Numbered from the stretch's first letter, positions 19,146-29,472 are shown. The stretch: 64,000 nt of DNA from Mycobacteroides chelonae CCUG 47445 (GCF_001632805.1 NZ_CP007220.1:2728001-2792000), one strand, 5' to 3'. The notes: generated by a model from the sequence alone, not told the origin. Made by a program: numbers and translations.

Positions 19146-19741
19146 GCCTCGAGGCCGGTGTGCGGGTGCCCACGCACCGGACCCGCACCAAAGGACACGT
19201 ACCGGGCGAAGCAGAGCTGTGGATCTTCATCATGGGGGATCTCACGGTCTTCGGCGTCTTCTTCGCGATCTGGGGATGGAACTACTCCCGAAACCCCGCT
19301 ATGTTCGAGCTCGGCCGCGCGAGCATGTCACAGCCACTCGGGCTGGCCGAAACCCTCACCCTGATAACGAGTTCCGCTGCGGTGGTAGCCGCACTTACCC
19401 ATGCCCGCTGGAAACAATGGGCTCGCGCCCAGGGCTACTATCTGGCCGCCATCGGATTCGGCTCGATGTTCGTGGTGCTGAAGGCAGTTGAATACAGTCG
19501 CCATCTGGCTGCGGGCTCTCATACCGTCGCGGGTGAGTTCTTCATGTACTACTTCGTTTTCACTGGAATTCACCTGCTGCACGTGCTGGTGGGACTGCTC
19601 GGCCTGAGTGCTGCCGCCCGCTCAATGCGTCCCACCGCCACACGCCGCTACGGCGTAGCGCTCCTCGAAGGCATCGGCGTGTACTGGCACATGGTGGACG
19701 TCCTCTGGGTCGTGCTGTTCGCATTGATCTACCTGATTTAG
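19142..19741 (+). CDS. Cytochrome c oxidase subunit III-like (NorE-type) protein
   Basis: A 199-residue protein with five membrane segments and the subunit III pattern: EAELWIFIMGDLTVFGVFF, then YLAAIGFGSMFVVLKAVEYSRH, then FMYYFVFTGIHLLHVLVGL, then EGIGVYWHMVDVLWVVLFALIYL. These match the five-helix NorE branch found next to nitric oxide reductases or alone. GTG 19142 overlaps the preceding stop (GTGA). No haem-copper catalytic subunit is encoded nearby, so its partner is elsewhere or absent. Function beyond family membership is unknown. Confidence 0.82.
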   Translation: MSLEAGVRVPTHRTRTKGHVPGEAELWIFIMGDLTVFGVFFAIWGWNYSRNPAMFELGRASMSQPLGLAETLTLITSSAAVVAALTHARWKQWARAQGYYLAAIGFGSMFVVLKAVEYSRHLAAGSHTVAGEFFMYYFVFTGIHLLHVLVGLLGLSAAARSMRPTATRRYGVALLEGIGVYWHMVDVLWVVLFALIYLI

Positions 19742-19744
19742 ATA

Positions 19745-20038
19745 GTGAGCAAGCCGATGACCATTTCTTCGCTGCACACGCGCGTGGGTCGTACCGCACT
19801 GCCTACCTGGCTGGCGCTGACGGTCTGCACCGTGCTCTCGTGGTCCGAGAGTTCCCCGGTACGGCCCTCGAAGGCGGTGATACTGATCGTGCTGTCGCTG
19901 ACTGCGGTGAAGGCAGTACTCATCATCGCCTCCTACATGGAGATCAACCGCGCACCGCGGTGGCTTCAAACACTGTGCGGTACTTGGATCATCGTTGTCT
20001 TCGCAATCCTTACCTACACCCTGTGCGTGGCGGTCTAG
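19745..20038 (+). CDS. Cytochrome c oxidase subunit IV-like (NorF-type) small membrane protein
   Basis: A 97-residue protein with three membrane helices of the prokaryotic COX4 type. The second helix has the family pattern AVILIVLSLTAVKAVLIIASYMEI. It follows the subunit III-like gene by three bases. The GTG at 19745 or the ATG at 19757 could start it. The 3' end overlaps the convergent gene by four bases. Together with the upstream gene it forms a NorE/NorF-like pair. Confidence 0.75.
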   Translation: MSKPMTISSLHTRVGRTALPTWLALTVCTVLSWSESSPVRPSKAVILIVLSLTAVKAVLIIASYMEINRAPRWLQTLCGTWIIVVFAILTYTLCVAV

Positions 20039-20784
20039 CTCTCGTTGCCCTGTCCGGCGGCGAAGAGCGCGTCCGGGTCTACGGACAGGCCATGCGCCGT
20101 CTGGGCCGGTGCCGGCGCAGACAGCTGAGCTGGCGCACCCGGCGAGGGCGCGACGGAGGGTCCCGGCGCGGGCGTTTTCAGACGCTGAACATTGATCGCG
20201 AACTCCGCCACCGCATCCCGGATCGCTGCCGCATGCTCGTCAAGACGGTCCAAGAGCTGCGATAGCGTGCGGCCCATCTTGTTTCCAAGCTCGGAGGCAT
20301 CGGCCACGGCGGAGGCGATCGTGGTCGCCACGCTGCCACCCTGCGTGATGGGCGAGGCCGCCCGAGCCGCCGTGAACTCGGTAATGACGTCGTCCACATA
20401 CCCTTCCACCCATTGCCCGAGCATGCTCCGGGTATGCGTGACCAGATCCGTCACGACGTTGATGCGCTGATTGACATTCGCTGCGACGAGGCGCAGCTCC
20501 TGCAAAGCGTCATCGAGAGCACCTGCCGCCTCACCGAATCCTGTTGCCGCCGCGCCGCTGTGACCATCGCCCAGCCCACTGAGCACCGCCGACAGTTCCT
20601 GTTGCACATTGGTGATATCGGCAATGCAATAGCGCCAGAACGTGGCTTCGGCGGACGCCGCGACGGGGTCACCCCGCATTGCATCGAGTGGTTCTTCGAG
20701 GAACTGCACATGCTCGACCAGGAAGCCCAATCCGGCGTCATAGAGGCGAGTGAGCGGTTTCAGCTCGGCATCAAGGGTGTCCAC
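20035..20784 (-). CDS. Helical protein with Pro/Ala-rich tail, possible type VII secretion substrate
   Basis: About 249 residues, alpha-helical to about residue 205, then a Pro/Ala-rich tail (TPAPGPSVAPSPGAPAQ) and an acidic end. A WRYCIADITNVQQELSAVLSG segment recalls the helix-turn-helix of WXG-like secreted proteins, but no exact WXG is present. It is the third gene of an operon with a YbaB-like and an EspC-like product, which is why a type VII link is suggested. GTG 20784 has AAGGG five bases upstream; GTG 20796 and TTG 20799 are other options. Family not recognised. Confidence 0.6.
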   Translation of the reverse strand: MDTLDAELKPLTRLYDAGLGFLVEHVQFLEEPLDAMRGDPVAASAEATFWRYCIADITNVQQELSAVLSGLGDGHSGAAATGFGEAAGALDDALQELRLVAANVNQRINVVTDLVTHTRSMLGQWVEGYVDDVITEFTAARAASPITQGGSVATTIASAVADASELGNKMGRTLSQLLDRLDEHAAAIRDAVAEFAINVQRLKTPAPGPSVAPSPGAPAQLSAPAPAQTAHGLSVDPDALFAAGQGNES

Positions 20785-21106
20785 CGAACCCTTCACCAAT
20801 CTTCGTCATCGCGGCGACAGTCTGATCCTCCGCCTCGGCGATCTGCCGAGCTTGATCGTGCAGGCGCTGTCCCGTCTCCACAATGACATCGCCCAGCGTG
20901 CGGACCGCGTCGGACAGCTCATCGATGCTTCCCCGCACCGACATCACGAAATCCGACGACACAGACCCCAGGTCCTGATCGCCGAGCCCCTCGCCGTGGT
21001 GCTCGAGCAAGAACCGCACCGACTCCCCGGCGCTCTCCAGGTTCGCCGCCTCGTGCAACACCACATCGCGGTCAAAGTGGAAGGTCCCGCCCGGCTCATT
21101 GCTCAT
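20771..21106 (-). CDS. EspC/WXG-like small helical protein (possible ESX substrate)
   Basis: A 111-residue all-helical protein without signal peptide, starting MSNEPGGTFHFDRDVVLH in an ATGA overlap with the YbaB-like gene. The opening (F-x-hydrophobic-D-x2-x-L, then a glycine- and serine-rich turn, then paired long helices) resembles EspC/DUF2580 proteins exported by type VII systems. The C-terminal part has QIAEAEDQTVAAM where EspC proteins carry the Tyr-x3-Asp/Glu export signal; the tyrosine is not present here. Assignment is by pattern and context only. Confidence 0.6.
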   Translation of the reverse strand: MSNEPGGTFHFDRDVVLHEAANLESAGESVRFLLEHHGEGLGDQDLGSVSSDFVMSVRGSIDELSDAVRTLGDVIVETGQRLHDQARQIAEAEDQTVAAMTKIGEGFGGHP

Positions 21107-21489
21107 GAGGACGGTCCCAGATGTTCACCCTCCCCAAGGTGCCCCCCGTCCAGGTAGCCCTTGACGTAGTCCATGGCCGGTCCATCACCGGTGAGGTCAT
21201 GCAACGTGCTGTGGATCTGGCTGGCCGCATTGACCTGTGCCGCGGCGATAGTCCTGGTGATGATTGCCGACAGATCTCGCGCGTCCATCGACAGTGTCGA
21301 CTCATCGAGATCCAGCGCCTCGATGCGGCCGCCCGACCCAACGGTCACCGCGACTCCGACATCATCCTTGGCGTGTCCGCGAACCAGGCCCACGGTCTGC
21401 TGCACGTACTGGGCGCGCTGCCCAAGAACCTCCAGGCGATCCTGATACTCACGGATCCATTGGCGGGGGTCACCACGGCACTCCGACAT
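21103..21489 (-). CDS. YbaB/EbfC-family protein (EspL-like)
   Basis: A 128-residue protein with the YbaB/EbfC fold: helix DPRQWIREYQDRLEVLGQRAQ, the strand pattern VGVAVTVGSGGRIEALDLDE, and a second helix DLSAIITRTIAAAQVNAA. In mycobacteria such proteins occur as EspL in ESX-1 loci as well as nucleoid-associated proteins. ATG 21489 was chosen over longer frames because GGAAAGGAG lies eight to nine bases upstream. It heads a three-gene operon read leftwards. Confidence 0.72.
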   Translation of the reverse strand: MSECRGDPRQWIREYQDRLEVLGQRAQYVQQTVGLVRGHAKDDVGVAVTVGSGGRIEALDLDESTLSMDARDLSAIITRTIAAAQVNAASQIHSTLHDLTGDGPAMDYVKGYLDGGHLGEGEHLGPSS

Positions 21490-21711
21490 GTCGAGGGGCT
21501 CCTTTCCTGGGGGGGGTACGGCCGGTGAAACGGGAACGTCCCCTCCGCGTCCCCGGTCCACCGACCGCTGATGGCACTCGTCGACTTCAGTGCCATACAT
21601 AGAGATTGATGGTCCGAGGACATGAATCGGTTCCATGAATTTTGAAGAAATTTCTCGGCAAATAGATGAAACATCAACTACCAGCGAGAATATCTACCGC
21701 AGAGACAAAAC
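21490..21711. other. AT-richer intergenic stretch
   Basis: Between the YbaB-like gene and the secG terminator. Positions 21600-21715 are visibly richer in A and T than the flanks and hold no gene I can support. The promoter of the YbaB-like operon is probably here; no clear -10/-35 pair was identified. Confidence 0.4.
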
Positions 21712-21738
21712 AGCGGACTACCTGTGGAGTAGTCCGCT
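21712..21738 (-). terminator. Rho-independent terminator of secG
   Basis: A perfect ten-base stem AGCGGACTAC / GTAGTCCGCT with a seven-base loop. On the minus strand it is followed by GTTTTGT, a short U-tract. It lies 20 bases after the secG stop. Confidence 0.8.
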
Positions 21739-21758
21739 GCCGGTAAAACGTCGTTCCG

Positions 21759-21995
21759 TTATCCGCCGAGCTTGATCTCCAGCCCGACGCCGATGATCGA
21801 GATCACCCAAATAGCCGTGACGAAGTAGGTGAGCCGGTCCAGGTTCTTCTCCACCACGGTTGAACCGGAGAGGCTCGACTGCACGCCACCACCGAACAGC
21901 GTGGACAGACCACCGCCCTTCGCACGGTGCAACAGCACCAGCAAGACCACGAGCAAGCTCGTGATCACCAGGATGATCTGCAACGCCAATTCCAT
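21759..21995 (-). CDS. secG: Preprotein translocase subunit SecG
   Basis: A 78-residue SecG with two membrane helices flanking the conserved HRAKGGGLSTLFGGG loop. It binds SecYE and helps the SecA-driven export cycle at the plasma membrane. Full length for an actinobacterial SecG. In M. tuberculosis secG also lies shortly downstream of tpi; here a metallopeptidase gene and a convergent DUF2207 gene stand between. A strong terminator follows. Confidence 0.93.
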   Translation of the reverse strand: MELALQIILVITSLLVVLLVLLHRAKGGGLSTLFGGGVQSSLSGSTVVEKNLDRLTYFVTAIWVISIIGVGLEIKLGG

Positions 21996-22044
21996 GGAGG
22001 TAAGCGTACCGGCTCGGTTCCGCTCATCTGCGCAGGGACTCCGG

Positions 22045-23214
22045 TCAGCTCACTTCGGAACTATCAGCCAGCCAGGTATTACATTCCCACAGTCGATTCT
22101 TGAGCGAACCATGCCGCCACCATGCCTCGGCGTGCTGGTTGGAACCGTGGTCACGCTGCGGCTGTTGCCCATCTCCGCGATCCTGATCGTTCCAGGCCAG
22201 GTCGAGTTCCTGCTGGGTGATGGTGCCACCACGTCGGGAGCCAAGGAACATTCCTGAGAAGCACTGGGCCTGCAGTTCCAGTCGTCGGGACAGCTCAAGT
22301 CCCAGCGGTGAATCGACTCCGGCAGCGCGGCGCTGGCGCCAGTACTCATCCCACATCCCGCTGAGCTCCTGCGCATGGTGCCCATACTCGTGGGCGTAAA
22401 CGGCCAGGTAGATACCGTCATGATTCCCATACCTGCCCGGCGGCACACCCACGATCGACATGTAGATGGTGTTGTTCGAGGGGCAGTAAAAGGCGGCCCT
22501 CTCCCTTCCGAAATATTCACCTCCACAGGGCGAATCCACATAGTCTCCCGCCACTACCAAACCCGGCGACGACCACGGCAGGCTGTGCCCGTCAAGCAGC
22601 CGCCGCCACTCCGGATCCATGCACCCGCGAAGGTCGCGGTAGAAGGCGTCGGCGTGCGGGATGTCGAACGGCCATGTGCTCGTGGAGCAGGGCGCATTCG
22701 TGAATCCCGCGTCCTGATTCCGAAATAACGGATTGTTGCCGAGCGCGTACACCGGCTTGGGGCCAGGAGGCGGCGGGGGCGCCGGTGCCGTGGTGGGCCT
22801 CGTCGACGATGCGGTCCACACGGTGGTACTGCGAACTGTGGTCGACGGGTACTGCCACGTGGTTGTGGCTCGCACCGAACGGTCTCTATTCGGCCGCAGT
22901 GCCCATACCGCCACCGTGCCCAGCACGAAAGCGACAACCAGAGCGCAAACTACGCCGGCGACGATCAGGCCGGTGTGAGACCCACCGTGCGTACGCGGCC
23001 GCGGTCCGTATCCGGCGGGCGGCAGATACACCGGACGTACCGGTGGCACTGGGTAGGCGGGCCGCGGTTGAGGCGCAGGGTGTCCCGGCAATGGCGCAAC
23101 GGGCGGTGGACGCCATCCACGTGGAGGTGGCGCCATCGGAGCCTGCGCGGGCGGCGGTAGTGGTGTACCCCAGCCGGGCACCGGCCTGGATTGGTAGTAC
23201 GGCTGCTGCCCCAT
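22045..23214 (-). CDS. Membrane-anchored neutral zinc metallopeptidase
   Basis: A 389-residue protein. Residues 1-75 are Pro/Arg-rich and cytoplasmic, about 82-107 form one membrane helix, then a Thr/Pro-rich linker leads to an extracytoplasmic domain from about residue 150. That domain holds the zinc motif AHEYGHHAQ, the extended HExxHH form of the YpfJ-type neutral zinc metallopeptidase family, and RRLELQAQCFSGMFLG, the family's downstream Glu/Cys region. Several cysteines (CSTS, GCMD, PCGG, YCPS) suggest disulphides outside the membrane. Substrate unknown; I recall Rv2575 as a mycobacterial relative. Confidence 0.82.
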   Translation of the reverse strand: MGQQPYYQSRPVPGWGTPLPPPAQAPMAPPPRGWRPPPVAPLPGHPAPQPRPAYPVPPVRPVYLPPAGYGPRPRTHGGSHTGLIVAGVVCALVVAFVLGTVAVWALRPNRDRSVRATTTWQYPSTTVRSTTVWTASSTRPTTAPAPPPPPGPKPVYALGNNPLFRNQDAGFTNAPCSTSTWPFDIPHADAFYRDLRGCMDPEWRRLLDGHSLPWSSPGLVVAGDYVDSPCGGEYFGRERAAFYCPSNNTIYMSIVGVPPGRYGNHDGIYLAVYAHEYGHHAQELSGMWDEYWRQRRAAGVDSPLGLELSRRLELQAQCFSGMFLGSRRGGTITQQELDLAWNDQDRGDGQQPQRDHGSNQHAEAWWRHGSLKNRLWECNTWLADSSEVS

Positions 23215-23270
23215 GTGGTCCGCCCCCTGAACACCTTCGGTGAATGCGCGCCAGCATATCGACCCTGACC

Positions 23271-23276
23271 TAGGGT
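23271..23276 (+). promoter_or_regulatory. Putative -10 box for the DUF2207 gene
   Basis: TAGGGT, seven bases before GTG 23284, fits TANNNT and supports a leaderless start there. Confidence 0.4.
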
Positions 23277-23283
23277 TACCGCC

Positions 23284-24963
23284 GTGGGAGAGATGATTCG
23301 CGGGGCGGTGTTGCGGCTGTTGATCTGTTTAACGCTCGGTACCGGATGGCTGGTCGCGGCGACGCCTGCGCGCGCAGACGATCCCGCCGGCACCGTGGCG
23401 GTCGCCATGAATCTGGCCGAGGACGGCACGCTGCACATCACCGAAACCATCACGCCCGCCAAGGACCAAGTGCTGCAACGTCGCCTGCTGCTCGACACGG
23501 CCGTCGAAGGCAATCGGGTACAGCATTTCGAAGTCGACCAGATAGCCACTACCGGTGCCGCCCAGGCTATCTCGGACGGTAACGCGTTGACCGCCGTCGC
23601 TCACGGCCCGGCCACGATCAGCTACACGGTGCGCGGCGCTGTCACCGACATCGGTGATCGGCAACAGGTGCTGTGGCCCGTAGCCTCCGGATGGGACTCG
23701 GGACTGCGAAACGTCACGGCCTCGTTCGTGTCCCCGAGCACCAAACCCAGCTCTCCCGAATGCTCTGTCGGCGCGCCAGGTTTTCAAATACGTTGTACCT
23801 CAGCGCAGGTCGATCACACCGGGGTAATCCGGCTTCAGCAGAACGAACTCCCACCGGATTCTGTCGTCGTCTTCAGCGTCATGCTGCCGGCCGGCACGGT
23901 CCCGGCCAGCGCCACCTTCACCACAATCCCCGGGGCGCCGGGGCCGTTCGCGCTGACGAGGTCGTCGATCACCGCGCTCACAGGGCTCGGTGGCACTGCG
24001 ATCGCCCTAGCCTGCTGGGTGATTACCGCGCGCCGTCGTGATGCACGGGCCGCCGAAATGGCCATCGCCTTGGCCGATCCCCTCGTGCACGATGACAAGG
24101 GGGCACGATTCGCAGCACCGGACGGTGTCCTACCGGGACAGGTTGGCACCGTTGTCGATCTGCGTGTCGACGCCGTGGACCTCACCGCGACGATCGTCGA
24201 CCTCGCGGTGCGCGGATACCTCTGGATCGCCGAAACAGACGGCCCCGGTGCACAGCTCGATTGGCAGATATCCCATCGCGCTCCGATGGATGGCCTACTG
24301 ACCACCTACGAGACCCAGCTGCTGAATATCCTGCTCCCCCAAGGCACCGAGACGGTCTTCGTATCCAGCTTCCAGACACCGGATTCCCGGCTGGATCTTG
24401 CCGGCATCTCCGACACGATGTATGCCGACGCCCAGCGCAATCGGTGGTTCCGCCGTTCGCCAGAACACGTTGGCTCCCTGACCCGTTACGGGATCGGCGT
24501 GTTACTCGGCGGTCTCATGATCACGGCCGCCCTGGCGCTGAGCTTCGGCAGCGCCATGATCGGTGTGGCGGTATGCGGCGTAGGAGCCGTCTTCGCACTG
24601 GCCGGAATGCTACTTCCGGTGCGAACGGCTCGTGGCCGGCTACTGGTAGCGCATGTGGCCGCGCTGCGCCGCTACTTGGGTGAGCTCAGCATGGAGGACT
24701 TGGAGCCCACCGACAGGGAGATCATCCTCACCCGGGCGGCGCCCTACGCTGTGGTCCTGGGGCAGCTCGACGCATGGCTCAAAGCCATGGAAACACTCGA
24801 TACCGCTGCAGACGGCTCACCCGGAATCGATTGGTACGAAACGACTTCGGAAGAAGTCAACAAAACCACGGCGAACATCACCGCGAATCTGCCGACCTTC
24901 CTCACCATTCTGGACGGCGTGCTGGCGCGTGGCGCGCACCTACAGAACCTGCCGCAGAACTGA
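23284..24963 (+). CDS. DUF2207-type predicted membrane protein
   Basis: A 559-residue exported membrane protein. A signal peptide (about residues 1-31, ending TPARA) is followed by an extracytoplasmic beta domain beginning with MNLAEDGTLHITETI, the DUF2207 opening pattern. One membrane helix lies near residues 230-248, a cytoplasmic domain with ATIVDLAVRGYLWIAE follows, and a helix pair lies near residues 400-440. The role of DUF2207 proteins is unknown. ATG 23293 is an alternative start. The gene is divergent from the metallopeptidase and convergent with tpi. Confidence 0.75.
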   Translation: MGEMIRGAVLRLLICLTLGTGWLVAATPARADDPAGTVAVAMNLAEDGTLHITETITPAKDQVLQRRLLLDTAVEGNRVQHFEVDQIATTGAAQAISDGNALTAVAHGPATISYTVRGAVTDIGDRQQVLWPVASGWDSGLRNVTASFVSPSTKPSSPECSVGAPGFQIRCTSAQVDHTGVIRLQQNELPPDSVVVFSVMLPAGTVPASATFTTIPGAPGPFALTRSSITALTGLGGTAIALACWVITARRRDARAAEMAIALADPLVHDDKGARFAAPDGVLPGQVGTVVDLRVDAVDLTATIVDLAVRGYLWIAETDGPGAQLDWQISHRAPMDGLLTTYETQLLNILLPQGTETVFVSSFQTPDSRLDLAGISDTMYADAQRNRWFRRSPEHVGSLTRYGIGVLLGGLMITAALALSFGSAMIGVAVCGVGAVFALAGMLLPVRTARGRLLVAHVAALRRYLGELSMEDLEPTDREIILTRAAPYAVVLGQLDAWLKAMETLDTAADGSPGIDWYETTSEEVNKTTANITANLPTFLTILDGVLARGAHLQNLPQN

Positions 24964-24964
24964 G

Positions 24965-25750
24965 TTAGAGCAGCGGCCCGCCCGCCGCGATCGCCGACAT
25001 CTGGGCGAACTGCTCGCCATCCAGCGAGGCGCCGCCCACCAGGGCGCCGTCCACATCTTCCTGCGCAACCAATTCGCCCACGTTCTTGGCATTGGCCGAG
25101 CCGCCATAGAGCACTCGCACGGACGCCGCCACGTCGGCGTTGGCGATCTGCGCCAACTCGGCCCGGATCGCCGCACACACTTCCTGAGCGTCGGCGGCGC
25201 TGGCCACCCGGCCGGTGCCGATCGCCCACACCGGCTCGTAGGCGATGACGACCTTCTCGACCTGCTCGGCGGTAAGCCCGGCCAGCGACCCCCGTAACGA
25301 GTCCACGTTGTATTGCACGTGGTCGCCCGCTTCGCGGATGTCCAGGGCTTCTCCGATGCAGACGATCGGCGTCAGACCGTGTTTGAGGGCCGCGGCCGCC
25401 TTGGCGGCGACCAGCGCATCGTCCTCGGCGTGGTACTGACGACGCTCGGAATGCCCGACCACGACGTACGTGACGCCCAGTTTGGCCAGGAAGGCGCCGC
25501 TGATCTCGCCGGTGTAGGCACCCGAGTCGTGCACCGACAGGTCCTGTGCGCCATAGGTCAACCGCAGCTTGTCCCCGTCGACCAGAGTTTGCACGCTGCG
25601 GATGTCGGTGAACGGCGGAATGACCGTCACATCCACCTTGTCGAAATACTTGTCCGGCAACGAGAACGCGATCTTCTGCACCAGGGCGATGGCCTCGAAG
25701 TGATTGAGGTTCATCTTCCAGTTGCCGGCGATCAACGGCTTACGCGACAT
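24965..25750 (-). CDS. tpiA: Triosephosphate isomerase
   Basis: A 261-residue TIM-barrel enzyme interconverting dihydroxyacetone phosphate and glyceraldehyde-3-phosphate. Catalytic elements are visible: the lysine in GNWKMN, the histidine in [11 protein letters not shown], and the glutamate in [12 protein letters not shown]. Last gene of the gap-pgk-tpi operon, starting 12 bases after the pgk stop. Its end faces the DUF2207 gene at one base distance. Confidence 0.96.
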   Translation of the reverse strand: MSRKPLIAGNWKMNLNHFEAIALVQKIAFSLPDKYFDKVDVTVIPPFTDIRSVQTLVDGDKLRLTYGAQDLSVHDSGAYTGEISGAFLAKLGVTYVVVGHSERRQYHAEDDALVAAKAAAALKHGLTPIVCIGEALDIREAGDHVQYNVDSLRGSLAGLTAEQVEKVVIAYEPVWAIGTGRVASAADAQEVCAAIRAELAQIANADVAASVRVLYGGSANAKNVGELVAQEDVDGALVGGASLDGEQFAQMSAIAAGGPLL

Positions 25751-25761
25751 GCGATGCTCCT

Positions 25762-26988
25762 CTAGCTTTCGAGAACGTCGATACCCGGAAGCGTCTTGCC
25801 CTCAAGGTATTCCAGGGATGCGCCACCACCGGTGGAGATGTGCGAGAAGCCGTCGTCCGGCAAGTCCAGCGCACGCACCGCGGCCGCCGAGTCACCGCCT
25901 CCGACCACGCTGAACGCACCCTTCTCGGTGGCCGCGATGATCGCCTCGGCCACACCCCGAGTACCCGCGGCGAAAGCCGGGAACTCGAAGACACCCATCG
26001 GACCATTCCAGAAGATGGTCTTGGCGTTCGACAGCACGGCCGTGAACCGCTTCACCGACTCGGGCCCGATGTCCAGACCCATCTTGCCGTCCGGGATAGC
26101 GTCTGCGGCAACGATTTCCGAGGGCGAATCGGCGGCGAACTCGTCCGCTGCCACGATGTCCATCGGCAGGTGAATCACGTCGGCATACGTATCCAGCAGC
26201 CGCTTGCACGTATCGACCATCTCCGGCTGCACCAGCGACTTGCCCACCGGCAACCCCTGCGCGGCCAGGAAGGTGAAGCACATCCCGCCACCAATCACCA
26301 GGCTGTCGGCCTTGGTGGCCAACGATTCGATGACTGCCAGCTTGTCGGAGACCTTGGACCCGCCAAGCACCACCGCATACGGACGCTCGGTGCTGGCCGT
26401 GAGCACCCGGAGAACTTCCACCTCGGCGGCCACCAGACCACCCGCGTAATGCGGCAGCAGTGTCGCCACGTCGTAGACGGAGGCCTGCTTGCGATGCACC
26501 ACACCGAATCCATCGGAGACGAACGCACCGTCGGTGCCCGTTGGGCCGCCCACCAATTCGGCGAGCTCCTGGGCGAGCGCTCGTCGCTGCGCGTCATCCT
26601 TACTGGTCTCACGCGGGTCGAACCGGATGTTCTCCAGCAGCAGCACGTCACCGTCGGTCAGGCCTTCGGCGCGCGCCAGCGCATCGGTCCCGACAACGTC
26701 GCCGGCCACCTGCACGTGCTGCCCCAGCAGTTCACCGAGCGCCGCACCGACCGGAGCCAGGGACAGCTTGGGGTCCGGCGCACCGTCCGGGCGGCCGAGG
26801 TGCGCGGTGACGATGACCTTGGCCCCGGCACCCGCGAGCGCGCGGATGGTCGGGACCGAGGCCACGATGCGACCGGGGTCGGTGATGTTGAGATTGTCGT
26901 CGAGCGGGACGTTCAGGTCCGACCGGACCAGCACGCCCTTGCCCGAAACTCCCTCGGCCAGCAGGTCGTTGAGGGACTTGATCGCCAT
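25762..26988 (-). CDS. pgk: Phosphoglycerate kinase
   Basis: A 408-residue phosphoglycerate kinase making ATP from 1,3-bisphosphoglycerate. [10 protein letters not shown] is the substrate motif, and the C-terminal nucleotide domain carries [16 protein letters not shown] and [17 protein letters not shown] 26988 was chosen two bases after the gap stop; longer frames extend only into gap. Second gene of the glycolytic operon. Confidence 0.95.
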   Translation of the reverse strand: MAIKSLNDLLAEGVSGKGVLVRSDLNVPLDDNLNITDPGRIVASVPTIRALAGAGAKVIVTAHLGRPDGAPDPKLSLAPVGAALGELLGQHVQVAGDVVGTDALARAEGLTDGDVLLLENIRFDPRETSKDDAQRRALAQELAELVGGPTGTDGAFVSDGFGVVHRKQASVYDVATLLPHYAGGLVAAEVEVLRVLTASTERPYAVVLGGSKVSDKLAVIESLATKADSLVIGGGMCFTFLAAQGLPVGKSLVQPEMVDTCKRLLDTYADVIHLPMDIVAADEFAADSPSEIVAADAIPDGKMGLDIGPESVKRFTAVLSNAKTIFWNGPMGVFEFPAFAAGTRGVAEAIIAATEKGAFSVVGGGDSAAAVRALDLPDDGFSHISTGGGASLEYLEGKTLPGIDVLES

Positions 26989-26990
26989 CG

Positions 26991-28064
<1,074 letters not shown>

Positions 28065-28069
28065 TCACA

Positions 28070-29428
28070 TTAGCCCAGGGGGTGAGCCATTTCGTCCCGG
28101 CCCAGTCGCGCGAGGATGTGGGCGATGACCGCCAACACCAGCGGCGCCACGCCAGCGATGACGAACACCGTGGTGTTGCCGATGATGTGCGCGACCGGAA
28201 CCACGAGTGCGAACGAGGCGGGCAGGCCGACGAGGGACACGAAGAAGTCCATGCTCGCCGCGCGGCCGAGCATCTCCTCGGGTACGCGACGCTGCATCAG
28301 AGTGCCCCAGATGACGTTGGCCGCCTGCATAGTGCCGCCCACGATGATCATGGCGAGGGCGATCATCCAGACACGTCCGGTGAACCCGATGAGCAGCAGC
28401 GGCAAGGACCCCGCTCCCCACATCAGGATCATCACCGTCAGGTACCGACGGGCCAGGGGCAGTGACGACACGATGAAGGACCCGGCGGCGCCGGCCAGAC
28501 CGAACAACGCCAGCACCGTGGCATGTGTGCCAGGGTCTCCGCCGTGGTCCCGGATGACGAACGGAAGCAGAATCTCGATGGGCCCGACGACCACCAGCAC
28601 ATAACCGATCGCGAACAGCAGCGTGGCGAAGAACCACGTGGTGCGCACCATGTAGCGGAACCCCTCCGCCAAATCGGCCAGCGCACGGCGCACGGGGTGC
28701 TGACGTACGTCGGGCACGGCCACCGGCTCGTGGGTGTGCCGAACCAGCAGCAGACAGCCCAGACCCGCCGCCACCAGCGCACCCTCCAAGAGGAACGCCC
28801 CACCGGGTGACCACACACTGACGATGGCGGCACTGACGGCGGGACCGGCCGCGAGCTGCATCACGGGCCGCAGCACACCTTCGATTCCGTTGGCCGCCAA
28901 CAGCTCATCGGCGGGCAACAAACTCGGCAACAACGCGGTGTAGGCCGGGATGTAGAAGCCCTCGGCGATCCCGAACAACAGTGAGTTGAGCGCCAGATGC
29001 CAGATATGGGCGGCACCGGTCAGCGCGAGCGTCGCAGTGGTGAACATCAGCACCGTCTGCAAGGCCAGCGAGCACCGCATCACCCACAACTTGGGCAGTC
29101 GATCCGCGGCGACACCCGCGGGCAGCACGCTGATCAGCAGACCCACACTGAAGGTGGTGCCGACGATGGCGACCTGCGCCGGCCCGAGCCCCATTCGGAT
29201 GACCTGCCAGACGAGCGCCACCGTCCACATGCCATTGCCCAGCAGGGTCACCGCTAGGCCCAAAGTCAGCAGTCGATAGTCGCGATGCCGCAGTGGACGC
29301 AGCGCGCGCGGAAGACCGGCACTCTGATGATGTGGCTCTTCGCCCGAAGAGTCCTCGGGCATTTCCCCAAGGACCCCTTCGGTTTTCACCTGCTTATCGA
29401 AGTCCACCGATTCAGGGTACGAAAGCAC
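28070..29428 (-). CDS. MFS transporter (EntS/MFS_3-like exporter)
   Basis: A 452-residue major facilitator protein with about 12 membrane helices and an 18-residue charged central loop. The N-terminal half begins RPLRHRDYRLLTLGLAVTLLGNGMW, typical of the MFS_3/EntS group of exporters, and has the motif-A-like loop AGVAADRLPKLWVMR. The conserved part starts near residue 40, so a downstream start such as ATG 29362 (MPEDSSGEE) is possible. Substrate unknown; relatives export siderophores or drugs. It lies upstream of gap on the same strand with a gap of 56 bases. Confidence 0.78.
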   Translation of the reverse strand: MLSYPESVDFDKQVKTEGVLGEMPEDSSGEEPHHQSAGLPRALRPLRHRDYRLLTLGLAVTLLGNGMWTVALVWQVIRMGLGPAQVAIVGTTFSVGLLISVLPAGVAADRLPKLWVMRCSLALQTVLMFTTATLALTGAAHIWHLALNSLLFGIAEGFYIPAYTALLPSLLPADELLAANGIEGVLRPVMQLAAGPAVSAAIVSVWSPGGAFLLEGALVAAGLGCLLLVRHTHEPVAVPDVRQHPVRRALADLAEGFRYMVRTTWFFATLLFAIGYVLVVVGPIEILLPFVIRDHGGDPGTHATVLALFGLAGAAGSFIVSSLPLARRYLTVMILMWGAGSLPLLLIGFTGRVWMIALAMIIVGGTMQAANVIWGTLMQRRVPEEMLGRAASMDFFVSLVGLPASFALVVPVAHIIGNTTVFVIAGVAPLVLAVIAHILARLGRDEMAHPLG

Positions 29429-29472
29429 TCCGACAATTCGCCATCGGTTTTCACTCGGCGTGAGGCGACTTG

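Noticed and set aside
20035..21489. Complete ESX locus
   Set aside because: No EccB, EccC, EccD, mycosin, PE/PPE or canonical WXG100 pair is encoded here; only accessory-like proteins are present.
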